Shown: piece by piece, positions 48,308-57,185 of the stretch
Layout of the letters: each line of letters starts with the position of its first letter
How positions within the stretch are numbered: the first letter of the stretch is position 1
NCBI GenBank assembly: GCA_029721435.1
Contig: CM056583.1
Location: forward strand, 53,485,620-53,549,619
Source of the DNA: Gymnothorax reevesii
Taxonomy: Eukaryota > Chordata > Actinopteri > Anguilliformes > Muraenidae
Direction of reading: 5' to 3'
Length of the DNA stretch: 64,000 bases
The notes under the pieces: generated by a model
Seen by the model: only the letters and a program-made list of their open reading frames with translations
Database searches by the model: none
Told to the model about the DNA's origin: nothing
Translations under genes and position numbers: made by a program

Positions 48308-48463
48308 CTTGTCTTTTCTTGTTTTTTCATCTCGATAGACAGTCCAGTTTTCTCCATCGTTGCTGAAAGCCAGTTTGTAAGAGCCCACGAACTGGACGTG
48401 TCCGAAGTCTTTGGCTCCTTGGGTGATGATACCAGTGATTTTGGTGGGAATCAGCAAATCAAC
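48308..48463 (-). CDS. edil3: edil3 penultimate coding exon (second discoidin domain)
   Basis: 52 codons, exactly 156 bp, phase 0 at both ends. The acceptor is CTGTCTCTCAG just above 48463 and the donor is AAG|GTAGGG at 48307. The peptide begins [18 protein letters not shown], continues [20 protein letters not shown] and ends [14 protein letters not shown]. This is the middle of the EDIL3 C-terminal F5/8 type C domain, and it joins directly to IFQGNFDN of the last exon. No disabling change is seen. The exon that should precede it (the start of the domain, up to the SQWLQ region) is not in the window, so the upstream intron is longer than 15.5 kb. Confidence 0.96.
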
Positions 48464-48894
48464 CTGAGAGACAGACATAGAGAAGAACCAAACACAATCT
48501 CAAGAGGTGGGTAGCTTCCATGAATTGTCAGTCAATGGAAAGATTTTTAATGTTATGATTTATCAATTCAGTTCCATAAATGTTTGTGGATATTGTCTTC
48601 AAAAGAAAAAGTTTTGATTTAAAGCAGTACAGTTGTAATTATATAAGTAAGCGAAACAAAACACAAAACCACTCCAGTCTCTCATTTAAATCGTACAATA
48701 AAGAACAAAAGACAAATAAACCCAGACAGTCGTACACAGGTACACAAAAATCTAAAAGGCAGCAAATAAGAGCATAGATGTGTTCTCTAAAGCAGGAAAC
48801 CAGGGAGTAGGTTTTGATTTGTTGGTCAAATCTAAATCTGAAATAAAACAAATCAAAATGAAAAAATCTGAATAGCTTCTGAAATCTGAATAGA
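48464..48894. other. edil3 intron, no feature recognised
   Basis: AT-rich intronic sequence between the exon and the nested transposons. Confidence 0.45.
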
Positions 48895-49393
48895 TACAGT
48901 GCCGTGAAAAAGTATTTGCCCCCTTCCTGATTTCTTATTTTTTTGCATATTTGTCACACTTAAATGTTTCAGATCAGCAAATAAATTTTACATCCCCAAT
49001 TCCAAAATAGTTGGGACAAAGTGTAAATTGTGAGGAAAATCAAAACGCAGTGACTTTCAAATCATACCAGCCTGTATTTTTTTCACAATAGAGCAGAGAT
49101 AACATAGCAAATGTTGAAACAGAAATTTTACAATTTTATTCACAAAATGAGCCCATTTCAAATTTGATGGCTGCTGGGACAGGGTTGGGACAGGGGCCTG
49201 TTTTCCATGGTGTAACATCCCCTCTTCTTTTTAACACAGAGTGGAGGTGTCTGGGCATTGAGGAGACAAGTTTCTTAGTTTAGCCATTGGAATTTGATCC
49301 CACTCTTGTTTAATATAGGCTTCCAGCTGCTGGAAAGTTTTGGGTCTCCTTTGACGGACTTTCGTTTAATTATGTGCCCAATGTTCTCAATCG

Positions 49394-49635
49394 GTTTTCG
49401 CCGGGCACTCCGGTTTCCTCCCACAGTCCAAAGACATGCATATCAGGCTAATTGGAGACACCAAATTGCCCATAGGTATGAGTGTGAGAGTGAACGGTGT
49501 GTGCGCCCTGCGATGGATTGGCAAGCTGTTCAGGGTGGGTCCCTGCCTTTGCCCGTAGTCAGCTGGGATAGGCTCCAGCTCGCCCCGTGACCCTAGTGAG
49601 GAATAAGCGGGTATAGAAAATGGATGGATGGATGG
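49394..49635 (+). mobile_element. 5'-truncated L2-type LINE/SINE tail with 13-bp duplication
   Basis: Contains the conserved fish L2-type 3' region (CACTCCGGTTTCCTCCCACA, AGTCAGCTGGGATAGGCTCC) and ends in (GGAT)n. ATGTTCTCAATCG occurs at 49381-49393 and again at 49636-49648, a target duplication as expected from target-primed reverse transcription. Confidence 0.92.
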
Positions 49636-49900
49636 ATGTTCTCAATCGATGAAAGATCAGGACTGCAGGCAGGCCAGTTCAGCATACAGACTCTTCTACT
49701 ACGAAGCCATGCTGTTGTAATAGCTGCAGTATGTGTTTTTGGATTGTCCCGCTGAAATACTCAAGGTCTTCCTTGGAATAGATGTCATCCGGAGGGGAGC
49801 ATATGTTGCCCTAAAATCTTTATGTACCGTCCAGCATTCATGGTTCATTTTAAAACATGCAAGTGTCCCACACCACATGCACTAATGCTTCCCCATACTA

Positions 49901-51314
49901 CACTGACCAAAACTTCCAATGCAACACATACAATTTTGAAATATTTGGTGTACATAAAATGGGATATTGGTTTTGAGCCATGATACATCAACTACAACTT
50001 AAAAGCTAAGAAAATTGTTTTGATTTTGTCATGAGGGCAGCTCGTTCCGCTTGACTGCACATTGTTTAGAATTTTGCCTATCCCTAGCCAAAGCAATGGG
50101 CAACTTAAATATTCCTTTGCATTATCCTGGGTCAACGTGTGACCATGCCGCGCCTAGGTCATAATCAGCGAGCCGTTAGTATGCTCACTGGTGGAATGTC
50201 ACAAAGATGGGTTGCAAGGAACCTGGGCGTCCACGTGTGGACCATATCACATCTCTGGAGCCCGTATAATGAAACAGGAAGCACCGGTGATCGACCACGT
50301 GCCCCCCAGACCACGTGTCACCACCCCTCTGCAGGATCACCATATTCGCCTCCAGCACCTGCGAAATCGCTTCCTGCCAGCTACAGTCACTGCTGCTCAG
50401 ACCAGAGGTCGTCACCAGAACTGGATTAGCGACCAAACTGTACGCAACCGCCTGCATGAAGCCGACTTGCACAACCGACGTCCCCGCCGTGGTTTGGTGT
50501 TGACTCCTGCACGTCGCCGCTTGTGTCTGCGATAATCAAGGGAACATTTGGGCTGGAATGCTCTCAGGTGGAACAGGGTGCTCTTCTCTGATGAATCAAG
50601 GTTCAAGTTGAGTGTGTCTGACGGAAGTGTGTATGGCATAGGCGACGGGAACGTTATACTGACGCTACCATCCTGCAGCGTGACCGCTGGGGTGGACCCA
50701 ATGTGATGGTTTGGGCTGGAATAAGCAGTAGACACAAGACAGACCTCATTTTCATCGATGGAAGCCTCAGTGCGGCCCGTTACCATGACGGCATCCTGAC
50801 CCCTGTCGCAGTTCCACTCGTCCTTCGCTATCGCCTAACGCTGCAACAGGATAACGCAAGACCGAGACGCGAGTCTGTCAGGACTACCCGAGGCAGAATA
50901 ATGTTCAGTGTCTTGATTGGCCTGCGTATTCCCCAGATTTAAACCCTATAGAACATCTATGGGATATCCTGGATCGCCGGGTGAGAAGGCGTGATCCGGA
51001 ACCAGCCCCAGTCCAACAGTTGCGTCAAGCACTCCAGGAGGAATGGGACTGCATCACACAGGTTGAAATTCGGCATTTGATTGACTCCATGCATCGCAGA
51101 ATCCAGGCTGTGTGATACTGACTTCGGTGATCCAGAATTGCGCCTTCAACTGATGCGATGAATTGGAAACCAGGAAAAATCTGTTCATCATTCCTGACTC
51201 TAAAACTGTGTTTTTGATTTGGATCTTAATATTTGTAATGTACTGTTACATTTATCGTAAGAAAATGACGTGTTGTAATAAACCTGAGTGCTGCGTTGGA
51301 ATTTTTGGTCAGTA
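49901..51314 (+). mobile_element. Tc1-like element C, nested in B
   Basis: 1,414 bp with ends CACTGACCAAAACTTCCAAT and, on the minus strand, TACTGACCAAAAATTCCAAC, flanked by TA (49899-49900, 51315-51316). The host sequence on either side (CCCCATAC and TCAGAGATGCTGGC) is continuous in the element B family. It belongs to a different Tc1 family from A and B. Confidence 0.9.
50145..51114 (+). pseudogene. nearly complete Tc1-like transposase of element C, frameshifted
   Basis: Begins MPRLGHNQRAVSMLTGGMSQ, then RWVARNLGVHVWTISHLW (helix-turn-helix), with a frameshift near 50300. A second frame carries GRHQNWISDQTVRNRLHEAD and, after a stop at about 50534, LFSDESRFKLSVSDG (first Asp). NVMVWAGISSRHKTDL and LTLQQDNARPRRES (second Asp) follow at 50703-50880; after another shift come [17 protein letters not shown] and RHLIDSMHRRIQAV, then stop. 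All three catalytic positions are present but in different frames. Confidence 0.88.
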
Positions 51315-52399
51315 TATCAGAGATGCTGGCTTTTAAACTGAACACTGATAATAGAAAGGGTGGTCTTTCTCCTCTTTAGCCCGGAGGACACAGCGCCCAT
51401 GATTTCTGACAAGAAATGTCAAATATGGACTCATCTGACCACAGGACACTTTTCCACTTTGCTACACTCCATTTTAAATGAGCCTTGACCCACAGAACAC
51501 AGCGGCACTTCTGGATCATGCTCAACAATGGCTTCCTTTTTGCATGATAGAGTTTTAGATGCCATCTGCGGACAGCACGGCGAACTGTGTTCACAGACAG
51601 GGGTTCCTTGAAGTATTCCTGGGCCCATTTAGTAAAGTCAAAGACAGAATCATGCCAGTAAGTGATGCAGTGGCGTCTGAGGCCCCAAAGATCACGGGCA
51701 TCCAGTAAAGGTCATCGGCCTTGTCCCTTACGCACAGAGATTTTTCCAGTTTCTCTGAATCTTTTGATGATGTTATGCTCTGTCGACGATGAAACCTTCA
51801 AAGCCTTTGCAATTTGATGTTGAGGAACATTGTTTCTAAAGTATTCCACATTTTTTTTTAGGAAAAGCTTCACAGGTTGGAGAGTCTCGGGCCATCTTTA
51901 CTTCTGAGAGACTCAGCCTCTCTAAGACATTCCTTTGATAGCCAATCATGTTACACACCTAATGGGAGTTAATGTAATTATTTGCTAAATGTTCTTTCAG
52001 CTTATATGTTAATAGCTTTTTCAGTCCTTTTTTTTTTTTTTTTTGCCTGTGTCCCAACTTTTTTGAGACGTGTTGCAGCCAGAAAATTTGAAATGAGCTT
52101 ATTTTGTGGATAAAAATGTAAAAAGTCTCCGTTTCAACATTTGAAATGTTATCTATGTTATAGTGTAAAAAAAATATTGGCTCATATGATCTGGAATGCA
52201 TTTTGATTTTATTCACAATTTACACTTCGTCCCAACAATTTCGGAATTGGGGTTGTAATATTAGACAAAGAAAACCCAAGTTAATAAAAAATGCATTTTT
52301 TAAATGATAATTTAATTTATTAAGGGGAAAAAGCTATCCAAACCTTGATGGCCTAGTGTGAAAAAGTATTTGCCCCTAAAGCTAATGACTGGTTGTGCC

Positions 52400-53393
52400 G
52401 CCCTCTGCGACAACAACTGCAATCAAATGTTTGCAATAACTGGCAATGAGTCTTTCACATCGCTGTGAGGAATTGTGGCCTGCTCTTTGCAGAATGTTTT
52501 AATTCAGGCACATTGGAGGGTTTTTGAGCATGAACGGTATGTTTAAGGTCATGTTACAGCATCACTATTGGATTTAAGTCCGGACTTTGCTTAGGCCGCT
52601 CTAAAACCTTCGGTTTGTTTTTTTTTTAGCCATTCTGAGGTGGACTTGCTAGTATGTTTCGGATCATTGTCCTGCTGCAAGTGCGCTTGAGCTTGAGGTC
52701 ACCAACTGAGGGTTGGACATTCTCCTTCAGGATTTTCCGGTAGAGAGCAGAATTCATATTTCCATCAATTTTGACAAGTTGTCCTGGTCCTGAAGCAGCA
52801 AAGCAGCCCCAAACCATCACACTACCACCACCATGTATGACTTTTGGTATGATGTTCTTTTTATAAAATGCTGTGTTAATTTTACGCCTGATGTAACAGG
52901 ACGCACACCTTCCAAAAAGTTCAACTTTTGTCACATCAGTCCACAGAATATTTTCTCAAAAGTCATGGGGATCATTAAGATGCATTTTGGCAAATGTGAG
53001 ACGAGCCTTTGTGTTCTTTTTGGTCAGCAGTGGTTTTCGCCTTAGAACTCTCCCATGGATGCCATTTTTGCCCAGTCTCTTACTTATTGTTGAATCATAA
53101 AAACTGACTTAAACTGAGGCAAGTGAGGCCTGCAGTTCTTCAGATGTTGTTCTGGGTTCTTTTGTTACCTCCTGTATGAGTCGTCAGTGCGCTCTTGGAG
53201 TAATTTTGGTTGGCCGGCCACTCCTGGGAAGGTTCACCACTGTTCCAAGTCTTCTCCATTTGTTGATTATGGCTTTCACTGTGATTTACTGGATTCCCAA
53301 AGCCTTAGAAATGGCCTTGCAACTCTTTCCAGGCTGATAGATGCCAATTTCTTTGTTTCTCATCTGCTCTTGAATTTCTTTAGTTTGTGGCAT
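52400..53393 (-). pseudogene. broken transposase of element A
   Basis: On the minus strand an ATG at 53393 gives MPQTKEIQEQMRNKEIGIYQ, the usual N-terminus of this Tc1 family. The open piece 52934-52626 reads MTKVELFGRCASCYIRRK, then HGGGSVMVWGCFAASGPGQ and KIDGNMNSALYRKIL. The DNDPKH block is mutated to MIRNILAS and the third acidic block is cut short near 52570. It is non-functional. Confidence 0.85.
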
Positions 53394-53775
53394 GGCGTGT
53401 TGCTTTTTGAGTTCTTTTAGCCTACTTCACTTTGTCAAAAAAGTTCCATTGAAGTGATTCCTTGATTCAACAGATCTGGCAGTAATCAGGCCTGGGTGTG
53501 GCTAGTGGAATTGGACTCAAAAATGTGGTTGATCACAGTTAATTCATGATTTGAGAATGGGGGGCAATTACTTTTTCACATCAGGCCAGGTAAGTTTGGA
53601 TAGCTCTTTCCCCTAAATAAATTAAATCATCATTAAAAAATTGAATTTTGTATTTACCTGGGTTATCTTTGTTTTATATTAAAATTTGTTTGATGATCCA
53701 AAACGTTTAAGTTTGACAAATATGCAAAAAAAAAATAAATCAGGAAGGGGGCAAATACTTTTACATGGCACTGTA

Positions 53776-55226
53776 TGTGCAACTGAAAAATGAACATATT
53801 TAGTTTCTGTGTCATAACCTAATAAAGGAATACAAAAAAGAGAATAAAAAAACTAATTTATGCTGAACATCATTTGCGGGACTTCAGAAGTCATTAAACC
53901 AATTTCAGCATGGCCACTAAAAAATCCTTGGAGAACTGAACTACAAAATAAATACAAGATGACATTTCCATTTTGCATCACCATGGTTGGAGCACTCACT
54001 ACTCGCTCTTACCACTAGAATTTCTTTTTTTTTTTGGGCGGGGGGGGGGGGGGGGATATTGAGGAGTGAGGTCTGGGAGGTTAGCATTCTCCTATCACAC
54101 ACAGATCTCATACCCCTGAGAAAGGCAGCTCTATGCATTTAACACTCACTTTGATAGGCCATTATACTGTTGAATTTTTTTTCTTCTTGCATTTAGCTGA
54201 GATAAACCTATTACTTTGCAAAGGTTTGGTGATCTGTGTTTTAATATCTCTGTAGATCTCTTGTAATGGTATCTCAGCAATTGTGTGATAATGTGTCCAT
54301 TTATTGTAATTTGTTAATTGATATAACTCCATGCTTTATTTGATTAGTTGTTACTTCTATCCCTTGGCTCTAGTGGACGTAGTTCCACTGTCTAATCTAC
54401 GCTTTGCAGCTGATAGCAGAGTGAACTGATTCATTTCTTGAATTGTATCTTATTCAATCTGTGTTGAGTAGCTGTTCAAATGACCTACTGCACTTTTTGT
54501 ATATTACTAAGGATAAAAGCGTCTGACAAATAAAAGTATTGCAATGGAATGGAGCGTCTAAATACAGTGTGGTAGTTAACAGAACTCCTGCAGTTGAAGC
54601 AGAGTCCAGAGGGAATGCAGGTGTATCAAGTGGGCGTGAATAAAATGCAGCTATGTACCATACATAGCGACCTATTTGAGCTAACTATGTTGTTCAGCAC
54701 TCAAAAGAAAACGTTAACAGGTTATACTTCTATAATCATCATACATGTGAAACAGGGTCTAGCCACAGAACTAGTAAGGCAACAGAGTTTAGACCAACCC
54801 TCTGAAACTCTAGCTCGGCAAAAGAGTCAGCAAACCGGTCACTTCTCTCAGTGATTCACAGCATTTGCTGCTTAAGAAAACAGCTCAAATCTACGCCTGT
54901 CCAGACTTGCTTGTCAACAATATGCGACTGGTTCCTGAAGATTTTATTTTAATATTTCATTCATATAATATTTCATTTTAACGTTCGATAGAAGTTTTAT
55001 CATTGATTAAAGGCATAGAGACTTACACTGATTTTAAGATAAATACACATACTCTTTCCCTTGAGTGGTGTTCGAGACTCATTTTCAATGTCTGCTATTA
55101 AAAATGATGCAGTGAGTTCTTTTTTTAACCCGGGACTCATAGGCCTTGGCTCATCTTCTGTAAAGTAAATGTTTAAGAACGTATTTTCATTGAGTCCACA
55201 CATCAATATTATATGCATGGTGTGTA
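53776..55226. other. edil3 intron, no gene recognised
   Basis: AT-rich intronic sequence with a poly(G) tract at 54041-54054. No transposon or exon recognised. Confidence 0.4.
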
Positions 55227-55230
55227 GGTA
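55227..55230. repeat. target site duplication GGTA (left)
   Basis: GGTA precedes the miniature LTR element and recurs at 55661-55664. Four bases is short, so chance is possible. Confidence 0.6.
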
Positions 55231-55660
55231 TGTAGCAGGCCGAGGGAGGGCCCGGGCGGGGACTTGAGCCTCCAGACTCCCGGGTAAGAGTCATGCGCGC
55301 TGACCATGTCACCAAAGAGCCAGGCTCATTGGCAAGGTAGCCAGGGCATGTACTTATTAGGAGACACATCCAGTGACAGGACCCTTCAACTGTCACATCT
55401 CTCCCCCTCTTTCGTGAGCATGTCCTCACGCTCCATGCTTGACGCATGCTGCCATCCATTAGTATGCCCCAGATCCTGCTGATTACGCCAGAATGTAGCA
55501 GGCCAAGGGAGGGCCCAGGCGGGGACTTGAACCTCCAGACTCCCGGATAAGAGTCATGCGCGCTGACCATGTCGTCAAAGAGCCAGGCTCATTGGCAAGG
55601 TAGCCAGGGCATGTACTTATTAGGAGACACATCCAGTGACAGGACCCTTCAACTGTCACA
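55231..55660 (-). mobile_element. miniature LTR element (TRIM-like), copy 2
   Basis: 430 bp: LTR 55231-55397 (167 bp), internal 55398-55493 (96 bp), LTR 55494-55660 (167 bp). The LTRs differ at six positions. On the minus strand each LTR begins TGTGACAG and ends GCCTGCTACA. The internal segment starts ATTCTGGCGTAATC (a TGG three bases in, as a tRNA primer site would have) and ends GAAAGAGGGGGAGAGA, a classic polypurine tract directly before the 3' LTR. GGTA flanks both sides. It has no coding capacity and would depend on enzymes from another element. The second locus is 6231-6623. Confidence 0.75.
55250..55325 (-). other. tRNA-like sequence within the LTR
   Basis: About 76 bases on the minus strand, from GCCTGGCTCTTTGG to GTCCCCGCCCGGGC. 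A box A-like TGGTGACATGG and a box B-like GGCTCAAGTCC (GGTTCAAGTCC in the other LTR) lie 33 bases apart, close to the tRNA spacing. The end segments GCCTGG and CCGGGC can pair like an acceptor stem. The loop words GACTCTTA recall tRNA-Lys(CUU). The anticodon arm does not fold canonically, so this is not a working tRNA gene. The equivalent in the other LTR is at about 55513-55588. Confidence 0.6.
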
Positions 55661-55664
55661 GGTA
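55661..55664. repeat. target site duplication GGTA (right)
   Basis: Matches 55227-55230. Confidence 0.6.
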
Positions 55665-56656
55665 CACTGGAGCTTAGGGTAGTAAAAGTGTGGAAATTGT
55701 TGGTAAAAATAAGTAAACATAATAGAAATGAAAAAAAAAGGTTTGCTATATGCCTTCACTGGGCCTGCTGTGAGAGAGAGGGAGTGTGTGTGTGTGGGTA
55801 TGTGTGGGAGGGAGGGGGAGAGAGAGAGAGAGAGAGAGGGAGAGATCCTTTAGATTTGCAGCACGTTTCAAAGATTTAACATGGCCCTCACTACCATTTT
55901 ATAAACATTACTGCCGAATATACCACCACCACTCACACCCATCCCATGTCCACAAATAAAAGAACCCCCACCCCCCCAAACACACACACACACACACACA
56001 CACACTCTCCCAGTCCATAATGATTATTTCTTTTCTCTTCATTATCAGAAATCACCAACCAGTTCCTCTGTAGACAACATGTGCATACACAGACACAAGC
56101 ACAGACACACACACGCACGCAGGCACGCACGCACACACTCTACACACCTAAAGTTTCAACATAGAACCTAGATTCTTTTTGTTCCTATTATTCTTGCAGT
56201 TTTTAACACGCTCTAAAGTGTGAAACTACACACACACTCAAGGGTGCAATATTGCTACACTTCAAGCACCGAGCGCCAGTCTAGTCCCACATATTCCTGC
56301 ACAGTATTCCCTCTGTAGTGTGAAACTACAAAATATTTTGCAGGAACTCGATCTGTTATTTCAAAACAATCTAACATTCTTTATTTTCCGAAAATCTATC
56401 TCAGCTGCAAATTTGTGGGCAGGACAAAACAAACAAATAGCTCTGCATGTATATGCATCAAGTTCAAGAAATACATTTGTAACTTGTACAGAGTAAAGCT
56501 CTGTGTTTTGTTGACTGGCATGCATATGTGTTCTTTGCTGCTCATTTATCATTCCATAAAATTTTTCTTTCCAGTTCTTTTCCCCATTTCAGAGCAATAA
56601 ACATCAATCATGATTAAAGCTTGTTTTATTCATATTTTCTCAATATAAACAAGATG
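55665..56656. other. edil3 intron with microsatellites
   Basis: Contains (GT)n/(GA)n at about 55784-55842, (AC)n at 55979-56006 and mixed CA/CG repeats at 56090-56145. No gene recognised. Confidence 0.5.
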
Positions 56657-57185
56657 TAAGGGTTGTGCTTTGCGCACTGGTGATGTGCACAGAGGACAGG
56701 AAGATGAGGACTGGACTCAGGTGAAAGGGTGGACTTGGTTTTATTTATTATGCCATCTGCGCAGCAGAGAGGCATGTGCAAAACAATACAAAACAAAGAG
56801 GAAACAAGGTTCCTTAATAATGCTATTAGTGATACAAACACAGGGCTTTAGTTACTGCAACAATGTATTACTAAAATAGAAAAAGGAGAGAAGAAACAAG
56901 GTTCCTTAATAATGAAGTTAAAGTGCTGATATCAACAATAAACAGCACTAAGTTGGAGAATTAGAATATACACGTGATACGGGGAGGAGAAGCCTATACA
57001 AGACTAGCAATACAACACAGACATGAGGTTTATGAGTCTTTGCAAAGACTAAGTGCGAGGCTCAGTCTTAAATAGCACAATACTACCGTACAGTGGAAAT
57101 GAATAAAAGGCACATGCGATACTCGCAGAACTGAAGAATGCGGTCCAGGTCTTAATAGACCGACACTGGCGCCAGAAAGGGGGGA
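56657..57185 (-). mobile_element. LTR-like sequence, minus orientation
   Basis: On the minus strand it reads like an LTR: T/C-rich, with AATAAATAAA near 56745 followed by CCACCCTTTCACCTGAGTCC and an end CAACCCTTACA. A GAAACAAGGTTCCTTAATAA word is present twice (56803 and 56894 regions). The start and a target duplication were not found. Confidence 0.4.

Larger units (their letters stand above)
49204..51895 (-). pseudogene. broken transposase of element B, split by two insertions
   Basis: On the minus strand the ATG at 51895 gives MARDSPTCEAFPKKK. Later pieces include SVNTVRRAVRRWHLKLYHAK and VAKWKSVLWSDESIFDISCQ (first catalytic Asp in WSDES) at 51594-51376. The remainder lies left of element C at 49650-49890 and left of the L2 tail. 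Stops, frameshifts and the insertions make it non-functional. Confidence 0.8.
48991..52255 (-). mobile_element. Tc1-like element B, nested in A
   Basis: Long inverted ends (about 220 bp): CATCCCCAATTCCAAAATAG at the left and, on the minus strand, CAACCCCAATTCCGAAATTG at the right. TA is duplicated at 48989-48990 and 52256-52257. Same family as 19732-21320. It is itself interrupted by an L2 tail (49394-49635) and by element C (49901-51314). Confidence 0.88.
48897..53773 (-). mobile_element. Tc1-like element A, outermost of a nest
   Basis: Inverted ends CAGTGCCGTGAAAAAGTATT and, on the minus strand, CAGTGCCATGTAAAAGTATT, flanked by TA (48895-48896 and 53774-53775). Its own sequence is 48897-48988 plus about 52258-53773 (about 1.6 kb); the rest is element B. 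The rejoined junction (AAATTTTA then ATATTAGACAAAG) reads as continuous element sequence. Confidence 0.88.

Noticed and set aside
55000..55218. Open frame on the minus strand considered as the next edil3 exon
   Set aside because: The peptide has no EGF or discoidin motif and no suitable splice sites in phase with 48463.
55250..55325. Functional tRNA gene
   Set aside because: Box A and box B are present, but the anticodon arm does not fold canonically and the unit is part of a repeated LTR.
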